Source: Agrypnia vestita (lineage: Eukaryota; Arthropoda; Insecta; Trichoptera; Phryganeidae). From it: a DNA stretch of 64,000 nt. The notes under the pieces were generated by a model. The model saw only the letters and a program-made list of their open reading frames with translations, had not been told where the DNA came from and searched no databases. The stretch spans positions 1 to 64,000 of the forward strand of contig JADDOH010002289.1 of assembly GCA_016648135.1 (NCBI GenBank), in the 5' to 3' direction. Both the position numbers and the translations under genes were made by a program. Below are positions 56,201 through 64,000 of the stretch, piece after piece. The stretch's first letter is position 1; each line of letters starts with the position of its first letter.

Positions 56201-58637
56201 CCGGAAGCAAGTTAAAGTGTACTAGTAATATTTTATGTAATTACGAACAAAGAAATAGATGACGCGCGGAGATCTGCCTGGTGTTACGGCAGTGGTCCGA
56301 CTGGTGTGGTGTCGCCAAGTCCCTAGCTCGACCCTATTGTTTATATCGCGGAGATTTTTATTATGTTAATATAAACAAAACTCTGGGTCGGGCGATAGGT
56401 ACATGGCACAGGGTTGAACAGGTACCGCTACAAATATTATCACAATAACACTAGGTGAAGCCTGTCCTGGAGCAGTTATATTTCTCAATTTAATACTTTT
56501 CTAATTCTACGTTAAATCACAATTACACAATATAATAAATTGAGTTCCAACACAAAAGAATAATAATATAAGAGATTGATTTAAAAAGAAAAAAGAGGAA
56601 GAGTGCAACCAGTATAAATTGGCGTGCGAGGGAGGGCGTCCCTATCATGAAACAGAAGTTGCCAGCTTGTAAATTTATTACGCAATAAATAATATATAGT
56701 GTCCAGTGACCGGTGTCAGAGCCTTTAATAGAAATTTGGTCCGGCAACACTAAAGAAACAAACCAGTAATGGCGGCCGCTTTATCTAGAGTCCTGTCAAA
56801 CGGTAATATTGGTCCATTATTTGCTTATTCAGCTTCGCAAAACTTTAATACTTCATTGGCAATTGTTCTTGCACCGCCCCGGACTGTTTTGGATGTTTTG
56901 GATATAATAATTCAGTGAATATTGGAAATCAAGATATCACAGCTCATGCGCAAATACGAGATTGAACAATGACAAGGCGAGAGGTTACCTCCGGGTGTGG
57001 GCGGGGCGGGTTTTAGTTCCAAAGTCGCCGCACGCCAATTTACGTTTGTCAAGCTCTAAATAAAATAACCAGGTAGTTAAAAAGATAGGTAGATAGGTGG
57101 ACTATTTATATAACAGATTATAATATCTCAGAGAAATTCAATGCAAAGCTATTTTCATTAGTCTTTCAGTAACATGTAATTTATGTACGACATTAATGGT
57201 AAGGATCCATGTCTCATCTCCATGGGTAAGTATTGGGAAGCTTATCTCTAGGTGAACGGTTTCATCATGTAGCGACAAAGAGACAAATAGTTTAACAAAA
57301 TAAAGCATGTTACAATACAAGGTAAACCTAGTGATATGTAAATTTAAAAAGTATATAATTTTCCTATAAATTTACTTGTTTTTCAATTAAAAATTGTACA
57401 CTCTCAGACTGATGTGGTGTGTTAACTATGTACAAAAATCTTTATGGAAGCGTGGTTGATGAGTCAAATTAATGCCAATCATTTTCAAAAAAATATATAC
57501 CAATTCCATATATTGAAATACTTCTAATGAAACTGAACTTACTTGTATGCTAAGCAGGCTAACGTTGCAGCAAAAGCCAGGAAGATACCGAATCCAAAAG
57601 AGCCATACAAAATCACTTCAAAAGCATCTTTATGAGCAGCATGTAATAAGTAAAGATAGATATATTTATTTTTATAATTTTTACAATTTTTAATTGTTAC
57701 CTGCTTTAGACAGCAAGAAGGAAACAAATATAGTTCAGGTATGTACATATAATGTTCTGTACAAAGATTTATTGATAAAATTACATTATGATAGTCATCT
57801 CATGGGTTCTCTGCACTCACCATTAACATGACATGCTCGGTCAGTTCCCAGAAAGCCGCACTTGGGTACATCCTTGGGCGGTGAGGATCGCCCGCCCGGC
57901 CAATGAATGCGCTGTCCCAGAACAGGTGTGTAGGTACGCGCCTTGCCGTAGTAATGTGCTACCACCTGGAAACGACCTGTGGAAGGGTCCAAATCCAATA
58001 GGGAGTAGTCTGCGTCTCGGTCACCATTGTCATCGATACGCACGTGGCCCGTTATTCCTGAAAAATGACATATACCTACTTGTATTTTGAATTTATTTGA
58101 AAATAATTAAACAAATGTATACTTTATTAGATGCCCTTACTTCATTCTACATATTTATGCTAAAATAATTGTTTAATAGTATACCTTTATAATTGCCAAT
58201 AAAAAATTAATCACCTTGCAAAAAATCACCCTATTTCTACCAATTTTTTTTTCTCCAAGGGAAGTGGCCACATTTTTCGTGGTGTACTTACTGACTGATA
58301 TAATAATAATGAAAAAAATAAAGCCTATAGTATTATAATTATATATCTTCACTGACGCTTAAATGTTTGTACCAAAGAAATATAGTACATACATATATTA
58401 TTATATACCTACTGACCAACTTATGACCGAATAAGTGCAGAAGTGAATAATTTTGATACATGTTTATTTTAAGTTTTATATTTCACTATGTATAAATTTA
58501 CCATGAAACTCCCTGTTCCACATCCTGCGAGTGATGGCGACGCCATCCCTGATGTTCTCCCCAGCAGTTAGGGTCTCATTTAGGGCCATCCCCAACAAGT
58601 AAACTCCGTCGTAAAAAGCTCCGATGAAAAAATTTAC
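41291..58637 (-). CDS. Receptor-type guanylyl cyclase, natriuretic peptide receptor-like (5' partial)
   Basis: Thirteen exons in transcript order: 58637-58502, 58057-57821, 57627-57543, 54427-54310, 54225-54055, 52917-52741, 52020-51861, 51087-50929, 44730-44562, 43833-43687, 43588-43396, 42352-42079 and 41538-41291. All junctions are GT-AG and in phase; 757 aa are covered and the 5' end lies beyond the window. The first two exons encode the end of an ANF-receptor ectodomain ([27 protein letters not shown]). A membrane helix follows ([20 protein letters not shown]). The kinase homology domain has AIKKV and SDFGL, but HGKLRSYN replaces the catalytic HRD loop, as in pseudokinase receptors. A coiled-coil linker ([17 protein letters not shown]) leads to the cyclase: FSDIVGFT and GDAYMVVSG supply metal-binding Asp, VETIGDAY Glu and FCLFGDTVN Cys the guanine contacts. 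It makes cGMP at the plasma membrane on ligand binding. Exon 8's donor (GTTCCA) is weak. DIRS and TRIM elements sit in its introns. Confidence 0.93.
42533..42724 (-). mobile_element. LINE 3' end, antisense copy
   Basis: The minus strand repeats the 3' UTR at 5500-5690 (CTGTCCAGATTTAAACAATC ... GTCCATCTTGTTAG-like ... GGACTGTGTCCGTTAATATC) and ends in the same AATAAATAAATAAA tail. A 5'-truncated insertion in intron 11/12 territory of the cyclase gene. Confidence 0.85.
44201..44301 (-). repeat. tRNA-derived SINE (family 2)
   Basis: On the minus strand TAGCCCAGTGGGCATG contains a perfect box A, and GGTTTGATTCC a near-perfect box B about 40 bases on. The body (GATTTACTTAAGCCTGATAA) is shared with 19379-19480. 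In the intron between cyclase exons 9 and 10. Confidence 0.7.
44402..44535. mobile_element. MITE with ~38-bp inverted repeats
   Basis: Left arm GGCAAACATCTTGAAATTCT, CGTAGTGGGG and right arm, reverse complemented, GGTAAACTTCTTGAAATTCT, CGTAGTGGGG. Ends 26 bases from the donor of cyclase exon 9. Confidence 0.7.
45125..46390 (+). CDS. DIRS ORF1, gag-like protein
   Basis: 421 aa from the ATG at 45125 ([20 protein letters not shown]). The first 90 residues are rich in Arg and Ser with repeated SRRRS-type motifs, then a [15 protein letters not shown] tandem, a predicted helical middle part (about 150-290) and a basic, glycine- and arginine-rich tail ([18 protein letters not shown]) likely to bind nucleic acid. 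This layout fits DIRS gag-like proteins, which have no strong sequence signature. The frame is intact and its end overlaps the upstream part of the RT frame. Confidence 0.8.
   Translation: MASNSDSDVRRAQSKKHREIESRRRSNEGDIESRYRSKQRKVASRRRSKVARGKRSRKRDSSDSSSRSDDRKTSHSRDLRRLSRQIRDLQRIVMRREMPERMEHESDASGVSQEAPSASQDNHHPSQDNRHPSQVVFQMPAPATELAEPRNPRPSAHMLAAIEGLQRFNSAEWSDVRYAKTLKAYVAEPGFKDLEPNIELTAVNASSTQLAATERVLAAAAHAVLKERDVLQNSLQRLIDWAHDDPQEFTPENLVEKVESIFGGQSDFNRCSDDLLQIVCGKRAEVIESRRTRFLQELRNKHEAQSLSKIPPSNSHLFEEKAFSTELQRLGGVAKLFRMPTPSGQPTLARSSVRENLAAVRQESTSNKRLSVGGTFRGPFRTQRADPGRNPQMYPSNQRGRPQAYGRPARGQTSRRRANNK
46391..48244 (+). pseudogene. DIRS ORF2, reverse transcriptase/RNase H, one frameshift
   Basis: The RT N-terminus ([30 protein letters not shown]) is in the frame open from 46239 to 46808. 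From about 46770 the match passes to the frame open to 48244: [12 protein letters not shown] (motif A), LPFGLASAP (motif B), [10 protein letters not shown] (motif C). A net one-base loss, or a programmed shift, between about 46740 and 46790 separates the two. RNase H follows with Asp in [10 protein letters not shown], Glu in KELYAI, Asp in IQSDNKT and Asp in LADHLSRG. The last 150 residues ([29 protein letters not shown]) match the DAM/methyltransferase-like tail of DIRS polyproteins. The true start is unclear. The stop TGA at 48242-48244 overlaps the ATG of ORF3. Confidence 0.85.
48241..49209 (+). CDS. DIRS ORF3, tyrosine recombinase
   Basis: 322 aa from the ATG at 48241, chosen because it overlaps the ORF2 stop as ATGA and directly precedes the recombinase core. 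The same frame is open upstream to 46711, but that part only shadows RT/RNase H. Residues 15-100 look like a core-binding domain ([16 protein letters not shown]). The catalytic part has Arg149/150 in ASGRRVHDL, Arg264 in GSARSAVAS, Trp287 in RGNWQ and the nucleophile Tyr297 in FSKFYRKEI. The His usual three residues before the second Arg is Gly here. It would insert the circular DNA intermediate. The frame is intact. Confidence 0.88.
   Translation: MNDWSPEERNLLLASWRKSTLNTYRQAWKKWSAWTATKEVDPKNPSGAQLARFLAHLKIVEGLAPSTIALHKSAISMSCNPANREIISSHALVKQVMKGIANTSIKSPKPPIWDPRIVSTWLMDNLPKPITLFEASRRCATILLLASGRRVHDLTLLRCPQSHLVETRNHITLWPAFGSKTDSKSHRQSGWNLSRSPKVALDPVYWVKQVCELSKERRIEAGNSSNLFISTCGPARPASSAVIAGWVRSVLKDAGINAPAGSARSAVASLSWIENYSVQDILERGNWQCENTFSKFYRKEIERPLVPIKSTISLAALFNPVN
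49253..49352. repeat. DIRS internal complementary region
   Basis: 49253-49292 is the reverse complement of 44879-44918 and 49293-49352 is the reverse complement of 49514-49573. This joins the two element ends and is thought to template circle closure in DIRS replication. Confidence 0.92.
49574..49859 (+). mobile_element. Helitron-like element H3, cut by the DIRS insertion
   Basis: Begins with ATAATAATTTCATTATCTGT, GTCCGTCTGTCCCCGTAACT as in H2 and ends CGAGTTACAGCTAG before a T at 49860. The DIRS right terminus abuts its 5' side, so the exact start is uncertain. The interior is T-rich. Confidence 0.65.
50207..50578. mobile_element. MITE with 26-bp inverted repeats
   Basis: ATGATCGTAGAACAATGACG (50207) and, reverse complemented from 50578, ATAATCGTAGAACAATGACG; both continue GATGTG/CATGTG. 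A third, direct copy (GATCATAGAACAATGCAG) lies near 50361. In the cyclase intron between exons 8 and 9. Confidence 0.7.
50601..50802. repeat. Inverted pair of hammerhead-like repeats (copy 3)
   Basis: Arms 50601-50683 and 50685-50769 are inverted copies of the repeat seen at 7150-7276. The plus-strand core reads TGATGG, CCCTGCAATGGGATCT, GAAAT, GTC; the minus-strand core has GAAAC, GTC. The conserved tail GAAGATTCTGAACGGCCGTC follows. Confidence 0.6.
53342..53742. mobile_element. Fold-back element with ~160-bp arms
   Basis: Arms share CTACTTTTATGTGAGTTTTT, CACCAACATG and TTGATTACTCGCAATTATTG in inverted order around 53508. The right arm keeps about 65 extra bases (ACCCTGATGATGGAATGG to TGAAACATG) missing from the left. 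In the intron between cyclase exons 5 and 6. Confidence 0.75.
55325..55960. repeat. GTGAGTCGGCG tandem-repeat tract inside the TRIM
   Basis: GC-rich region with about a dozen copies of (CA/CG)CGGTGAGTCGGCG-like units, and a higher-order duplication of about 400 bp: GAGCGCCCGACAACCGCCGT at about 55337 and 55737. The open frames on both strands here are repeat by-products. Confidence 0.8.
56107..56124 (-). promoter_or_regulatory. tRNA-Trp primer-binding site of the TRIM
   Basis: Plus strand ATCACGTCGGGGTCACCA equals the 3' end of animal tRNA-Trp with CCA added, as I recall it. It lies one base inside the LTR at 56126. Confidence 0.85.
56615..57042. mobile_element. MITE-like element with TAAATTGGCGTGCG inverted repeats
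   Basis: TAAATTGGCGTGCG at 56615 and its reverse complement ending at 57042 bound a 428-bp segment. Within it a 50-codon ATG frame (56769-56921, [18 protein letters not shown]) is open on the plus strand; it has no recognisable homology. Confidence 0.55.
57120..57260 (-). pseudogene. LINE reverse-transcriptase fragment (RTE-like C-terminus)
   Basis: The minus strand encodes [20 protein letters not shown] and [13 protein letters not shown], matching the PVLTYGAETWTLT...KLRVTQRAMER block common in insect RTE/Jockey-like elements. Too short for clade assignment. In the intron between cyclase exons 3 and 4. Confidence 0.65.
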
Positions 58638-58685
58638 CTGAAAAAGAACACTTATGAAGGTAATAAAATCCTTTTGATAAATACA

Positions 58686-61600
58686 CATATCGTCGGCTTA
58701 ACATGCAAATCTGCTAACTCCACTTTTGGGGCAAAATTACTTAATAATGGCATTCTGTTGTCGTCAAACAAATACACATGCTATAAAAATCTGAGCTCTC
58801 CAAAATTATCGAGTACCTACAAAAAAACTATTCAAGAAAATTTGATAACTCCTATGTCGTTGATGCCAACACTGCAAATTGTCTAACTCCACCATTTTGT
58901 ATGCGAGTCTCTGACAGTTAGGTGATCTTTGTGCACGCTTTGCATATATTGTTTAAAAGTTTCAGTTTCAACTGCTGTAACCTGGGAAAAAAGTGTTTAT
59001 TTCTGTGGCCGTAAGTAGAAACCTTGTTTTTATTGCAATTAGTGACAATTTTCATTACTAATTCTACCATAAAATACATTAATAATCATGTAATGGAGTT
59101 AGCATTCTTCTAATATTAAGAATATTTGTATTCCACTGACATTTGAAAGGAGCAATTTTACAATTACAATTTTTCACAAAATAGTATGCATAAAATGAGA
59201 TTATATATATATATATAATTCGATTACTTTATTTGCCACCCTTGAAATTACATATTTAATTATTATATTTTCTTAAATAACATTTTTACAGATGACTAGT
59301 AGAGGGAAAATGATGATTGAGTTAGCAGCGAAGAAGGAAAAAAGTGATAACTTGTTACCTCGATTGCAAGAATATCCACAATTAATTATGGAAAAGCCAA
59401 TTGTATTACTGGACAAAGATTTTGTGGAGATTGTTGATATACATATGGATCTAAAGAGGCCAGCAAAATCTATAATTTTAGAAGCGCAATCCGATTCATG
59501 TTTCGATAATGTCTCTACAGAAGTTACCTATGCCGATGAACAAAATTTTAATGAATTAATAACACAACCTAACAGTGTACGTCATCCAATTGATTGCATA
59601 AGTGATGATGATGGAATAAAAACTTCGTTAGTGCCGTATTCTGAACATTCGGATTCCAACGATTCTGATGAAGCAAACCAACCCACAGTAAAAAAAAGAA
59701 GGAAAAAGTGTGATGTGGATGTTTCTTCGTGGTTCCTTACTAAAAACAAGGAAAACAGAGAGAAAGGAAAGAAATATTTTGGTAGAAAAAAAGAAAGTAA
59801 TGGCGTATGGAGTAATAGAATACCGAAGAATGATAAAAAACTTAAAGGAAGATGTAAATGTAAAATTTCCGCAAAAAGCGCCTTTAAATGTTTATCTATA
59901 TCAGATGAAGAAAGAAAAAATATATTTAGTAAATTTTGGGCTATGAGTTGGAAGGAAAAGAAGGTGTTTATTGATGGAATAGTTAAGCTTATTCCAGTAA
60001 AAAGAGTGAGGGATCGAAAAGATCCAGAGAAATCTAGGAGATCTACTTCTATCTTATATTTTCTAAGAAAGAATGATGAAGAAATTCGCGTATGTAAAAC
60101 AATGTTTTTGAACACATTAGATTTAAATAGAATGACTGTGCTAAGCTGGAAAAAGCGAATCGATACATTTGAAATAGAACAGCAGAACTCAGTAAGTAAA
60201 AACAATGGTGAAAGAGGTCGATGTATTGAAGCTACCGAGAATCTTAAAATGTTTTTAGATTCGTTACCTAAATTAGACTCGCACTATTGCAGAAAATCGT
60301 CTTCTAAAAAATATTTGTTACCAGAGTGGAGGTCCAAGACAGACCTTCATAATTTTTATAAAACTGAATGGTGCGCGACAAAAGATGTGCCACCTCTCTC
60401 ATTTGGTACATTCCATAAATATTTGGATAGAGCAAATATATCCATCTTTCAACCTAAAAAGGATGCGTGCGAGAAGTGTGCTGCATTTAAACAAGGACAC
60501 ATATCAATTTCGGATTATGATCTACATCAAATGAAAAAAAAAAGAGTCTAGGAATGAGAAAAATAAGGATAAAGAAGAAGAAAATCATGTTTTTACAATG
60601 GACCTGCAAGCTGTCCTTCTGGCTCCAAAATCGAATGTTTCATCTTTATATTATAAATCTAAAATGTGTGTTCATAATCTTTGCTTTTATAACATACGAA
60701 CCAAAGAAGGATTCTGCTATTTGTGGAACGAGACTGAAGGTGGTTTGAATGGTGAAGAGTTTGCCACAATTATTTCTAGGTTTTTAATTGAAAAGGTTTT
60801 GACCAAAATTGAACATACTGAGGGAGTAAAAATAATTCTTTATAGCGATGGGTGTACGTACCAAAATAGAAACGCGGTACTATCCAATGCATTATTGAAC
60901 ACATCAATAATGCATAATATTACAATAGAACAAAAATATTTAGAGGTGGGACATACCCAAATGGAAGCAGATACCATGCATGCTTGTATTGAAAGGCAAT
61001 TAAAAAATAGGACACTATTTGCTCCCGCTGAATACTATGGGATTTGCAAAGCAGCCAGTAAATCATCTGAGTATGACGTTACCTATTTAAGTCATAAATT
61101 TTTCAAAAAATTTCAGGAAATCGAATTTTTCAAATCAATCAGACCAGGAAGAACAAAAGGTGATCCAAAGGTTACAGATATTCGAGCTCTTTTGTATACT
61201 CCTGATGGTAACATTTTTTATAAACTCAGGTTTTCCGATACCTGGGCACTTTTACCACAAAAAAAAAATAAAAATCATACAGCCAAACCTATAATTAATC
61301 TTAATAGCTTGTATCAAACACGACTTAAGATATCTGCACGAAAATTTAATGACCTGCAAGATTTGAAAAGAATCATGCCTGATGACTACCACGAATTTTA
61401 TGACAATATACCACACGAGTAACTAAAGATTAATTTTATTTGTTTTACTTTCTTCATTTTACCATTACATTGCTTTTTATTGTTGTTTTTAATTTTTTAA
61501 TTTAAATTATCACATTATAATATTTTATTAGTTGCGTATAAGTTTGTTATTGTGAAGAGATAGTTGTAATAATAATTTTATTTTTAGTTGTATTTTTTAA

Positions 61601-61980
61601 ATGTAAAGTTGTATCTTTATTTGTCATGCATATATAAATAAAATACCTTAAAAGTATATTTTGTGTCATTATTATTATATTCCACAACGTAATTTAGAAA
61701 ACAAAATTATGCACAATTTTGCTAACTCCAATAATAATTCCAATACCATGATTTTACCAGCAAAACATAATTGCTAACTCCAAAAAACGTCAATAAAAGT
61801 AGTATGACTGTTAATATTTAGTAATTGTTGTGCTCAAAATGATTCCATTCACCATAAATATAACATTGTATCTAAATATTTTTCGTATTATACAATCCAG
61901 ATAAATGCAACAGTTTTTTTATCCTCCTGTAAAGTTGATAAAATGGAGATATCAGATTTGCATGTTAAGCCATCGATATG
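58686..61980 (+). mobile_element. DNA transposon of uncertain superfamily, 3295 bp
   Basis: Inverted repeats 58686-58713 and 61953-61980 match at 26 of 28 positions and share GGCTTAACATGCAAATCTG. Each contains a TTAA (58698-58701, 61965-61968), so the true ends may be CATGCAAATCTG with TTAA duplicated inside a palindromic target. Subterminal CTAACTCCA motifs occur at 58714, 58882, 59094 (inverted), 61723 and 61773. One gene lies inside. The left end is 49 bases from the acceptor of a cyclase exon. Confidence 0.82.
59292..61422 (+). pseudogene. DDE-like transposase, split by one extra A
   Basis: The first frame runs from the ATG at 59292 (MTSRGKMMIELAAKKEK) to a stop at 60551, with a Lys-rich, nuclear-localisation-like region (VKKRRKKC) and a CEKCAAFKQGH zinc-type motif. 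A run of ten A at 60534-60543 shifts the frame; with nine the protein would continue through NHVFTMDLQAVLLAP to the stop at 61422, about 710 aa. The second half has LYSDGCTYQNRN and EVGHTQMEADTMHACIER. Candidate acidic residues are Asp in TMDLQ, Asp in YSDGC and Glu/Asp in QMEAD. I recall many insect relatives of this type, mostly unnamed; Sola-like affiliation is possible but not shown. Confidence 0.8.
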
Positions 61981-63029
61981 CTTTTTTCTTCGAATTCATA
62001 GCGTCTTCTTTTTTTCTTCTCTTGGAAAGTAATACCGATTTGATTTTTTCAACTTTCACAAGAAAAGAGATTGGTTATAGACAAATAGCTGTAACCCCAA
62101 AAACATACAAATATTGAGCATATCTAGAAAAACATACCTACGAAATATTTATATTTTAAGAATTAAAAATAGCTTAAACACAAAAGTTCATACACCTGTC
62201 ATATATTCTTTATAAAATCTACACAAAATATTTTTTGATACCATATATATAAACGATTTCTTCATTTCTTATAGAAGCATCGAATTGATACTAAATAATC
62301 AATATTATTCTCTACTCTATTCTACAAATTATACATGTTTGATTATAATTATTATAAAAATAGTTCACTCATAAATTTATACGTATGTTCAAATATAACC
62401 TGAAAAAAATCATAATTTTTTGTGAAAAACAATTTTAAACACGTTCAAGTATGAGGTATGAACGATAAGGGAAAACATCGAAAAATAAAACTACCCGCGC
62501 ATGTCAAAGCAGCCAACCGAAGAAAGCATGCGTAGGATTCCCCAATTTTATAGATAAAATGGTTTCCACAAGGTATTTCGAAATACATAAAGGACACCCT
62601 ACACGGGTGTGCGCGATCAGAAAACCGCGCGCATTGTTTTTTTGCATTTAATGCGCTGGCACAGTGATTGGATGGATGAATAAGGTACCTAATGACGGGA
62701 CGGGTTTAAAGGGGGGTGTGGGTGCGATACAAAATAGTGAACTATATTTCGATAAGGGAGGACAGCCGAAACTTACCGCAACGCAAAAGTTTCCTTCTCC
62801 TTCTGGAATTAATGCTGTTGTACTTGAAGCACTTTACCTACACACTACTGCGTACTTGGCGAAAGGTTGGGTAAACATGCGACACAAAATACTCGATGCT
62901 CAATGATAACTTTGATAATTCTCTTAACATGACAATATTGAACGATGCTGCTCACATGACGACAGGTGGATTTCCACTATCAAGTATAGGGCGAGGGAAA
63001 GGAGTAAATGGGGGGAGGGGTGCGTCATT
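61981..63029. other. Presumed intron sequence at the right side
   Basis: No exon of the cyclase ectodomain or other gene recognised on either strand. An 80-codon plus frame at 62664-62906 has no motif. Confidence 0.35.
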
Positions 63030-63300
63030 GAAAACGTGATTTATTATGTATTGATTTATGGCGCGAGGGTCTACAAATTATTTCGAATTACGAATTATCG
63101 AGATTAGACAACTATGAAAACTACATTTTGGGACTTGTGTATTCTAAAAATTTCGGATTACGAAGAATTTCGAATTAACAAGGTTTTTCGTTTAAAGCAT
63201 AGATTTATAAGAAAAAATATTGTTTGATTGATGGAAAGCGTAAAAATATGTGCTCTTAACCATTAATTTCTATAAAACAAGATGATACTACTGGCCCTAA
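63030..63300. repeat. Partial Tigger-like MITE joined to a GCATAGATTT MITE fragment
   Basis: 63030-63190 matches the right half of the Tigger-like family (TTATTTCGAATTACGAATTA, TTCGAATTAACAAGGTTTTT). Directly after it, AAAGCATAGATTTATAAG and TTGTTTGATTGATGG match 15860-16065 and 34942-35290. Confidence 0.55.
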
Positions 63301-63954
63301 GTGAATTGTTGCGTCTCTTCAGGTCCGAAAACAAACTTTGAAACAATCTTGCCGCCATAATGAAAGAAATATTGACAAATGATGGTTTGATTCGAAATAA
63401 TGTTAAAATATACCTAATTTATATACCTAAGTATTATACGCACACACTCTTTTAACCGTTTGGATATCGTTTTTTTCGAAATACCTAGGCTTTTGAAACT
63501 ATTTTGATTAGGTACCTACTCCTCTGGCCGAAAAATTTTCCCTCCTGAAAACTTTTTCCTGGAGTCCGGATACACTTGACAAAACAAATTAATGATAATG
63601 GAAAAGCTTTTTCGTCTCTGCACATGTGGTCAGGAAACTGTCCTTATTAACCCTATACCTACCATAAACCGTAGGTATATATTTAGAAGGAGGTAGGTAC
63701 CGGCATCGATATTTAGACGTAATTGTTGCTTTATGCGTATTATATAGCCATGACATAACAACTTACAATTGAATAAATCAAGTATTTTTTAAATTTAAAG
63801 TAATATATGATTTTTTTTAAATAAGATTAAATTTGCAATAAAATAACCGTTCCCTACCTACATACTACATTTGCTTAATTAGATACGCAGCTTTTCTATA
63901 TAATGTTTTATAAAAATGTACCTACAGAAAATCTATCTATTGAAAAAATATTAA

Positions 63955-64000
63955 GTTATCAATGGGATTCGAACCCGAAGCTTCCTCTTGCCGGAAAAAT
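63955..64000 (-). repeat. tRNA-like T-arm at the window edge
   Basis: Minus strand GGGTTCGAATCCC is a perfect box B/T-arm. The rest of the unit, if a tRNA gene or SINE, lies outside or is unrecognisable. Confidence 0.3.

Larger units (their letters stand above)
54914..56432 (-). mobile_element. TRIM-like non-coding LTR retrotransposon, 1519 bp
   Basis: Near-identical direct repeats 54914-55221 and 56126-56432 (TGTTG... to ...CTACA) are flanked by AATA (54910-54913 and 56433-56436). On the minus strand, one base after the LTR, is TGGTGACCCCGACGTGAT, complementary to the tRNA-Trp 3' end; a purine-rich GGAAGGGGAGTG lies before the other LTR. So it is transcribed on the minus strand, as is its host gene. 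The 904-bp interior has no gag or pol. In the intron between cyclase exons 3 and 4. Confidence 0.93.

Noticed and set aside
58674..58886. Short frame at the transposon left end
   Set aside because: Lies over the inverted repeat and subterminal motifs; non-coding.

Overview
The window is a 64-kb piece of an AT-rich, intron-rich animal nuclear genome, almost certainly an insect. Spliced genes with GT-AG introns, abundant mariner, Tigger, Helitron-like, DIRS and tRNA-derived repeats, and protein sequences of animal type all point there. I cannot fix the order; Hemiptera or Lepidoptera would both fit. There are no bacterial operons, rRNA genes or CRISPR arrays.

Three host genes can be built exon by exon. 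(1) 1448-8058, plus strand: the orthologue of human C1orf43, five coding exons, 282 aa. (2) 13909-37031, plus strand: condensin subunit SMC2, 18 coding exons, 1175 aa, complete from Walker A to Walker B. (3) 58637-41291, minus strand: a natriuretic-peptide-receptor-type membrane guanylyl cyclase, 13 exons covering the end of the ectodomain, the membrane helix, the pseudokinase and the cyclase to the stop; its 5' exons lie beyond the right edge. SMC2 and the cyclase are convergent, with about 4.3 kb between their stop codons. All three are housekeeping or signalling genes with no evident functional link.

The introns and spacers are filled with mobile DNA. The best-defined elements are: a mariner with TA duplication and both inverted repeats (3311-4566); a complete DIRS-type tyrosine-recombinase retrotransposon with identical inverted terminal repeats and an internal complementary region (44879-49573); a 1.5-kb non-coding LTR element (TRIM) with AATA duplication and a tRNA-Trp primer-binding site (54914-56432); a 3.3-kb DNA transposon of a DDE-like family I cannot name with certainty, with 28-bp inverted repeats and a transposase split by one extra A (58686-61980); three Helitron-like elements ending in CAGCTAG; two TTAA/TTAG-flanked piggyBac-like non-autonomous elements in SMC2 introns; Tigger-like MITEs; and large fold-back palindromes, the largest about 900 bp, in SMC2 introns and downstream.

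The most unusual material is the set of fold-back palindromes, a repeat carrying hammerhead-ribozyme-like cores, the unassigned transposon next to a splice acceptor, the ATGA stop/start overlap plus frameshift in the DIRS element, and a relic of an insect protein family I recognise only by motifs (11513-12440). All exon models are manual translations with splice phases checked by hand; no database search was possible.
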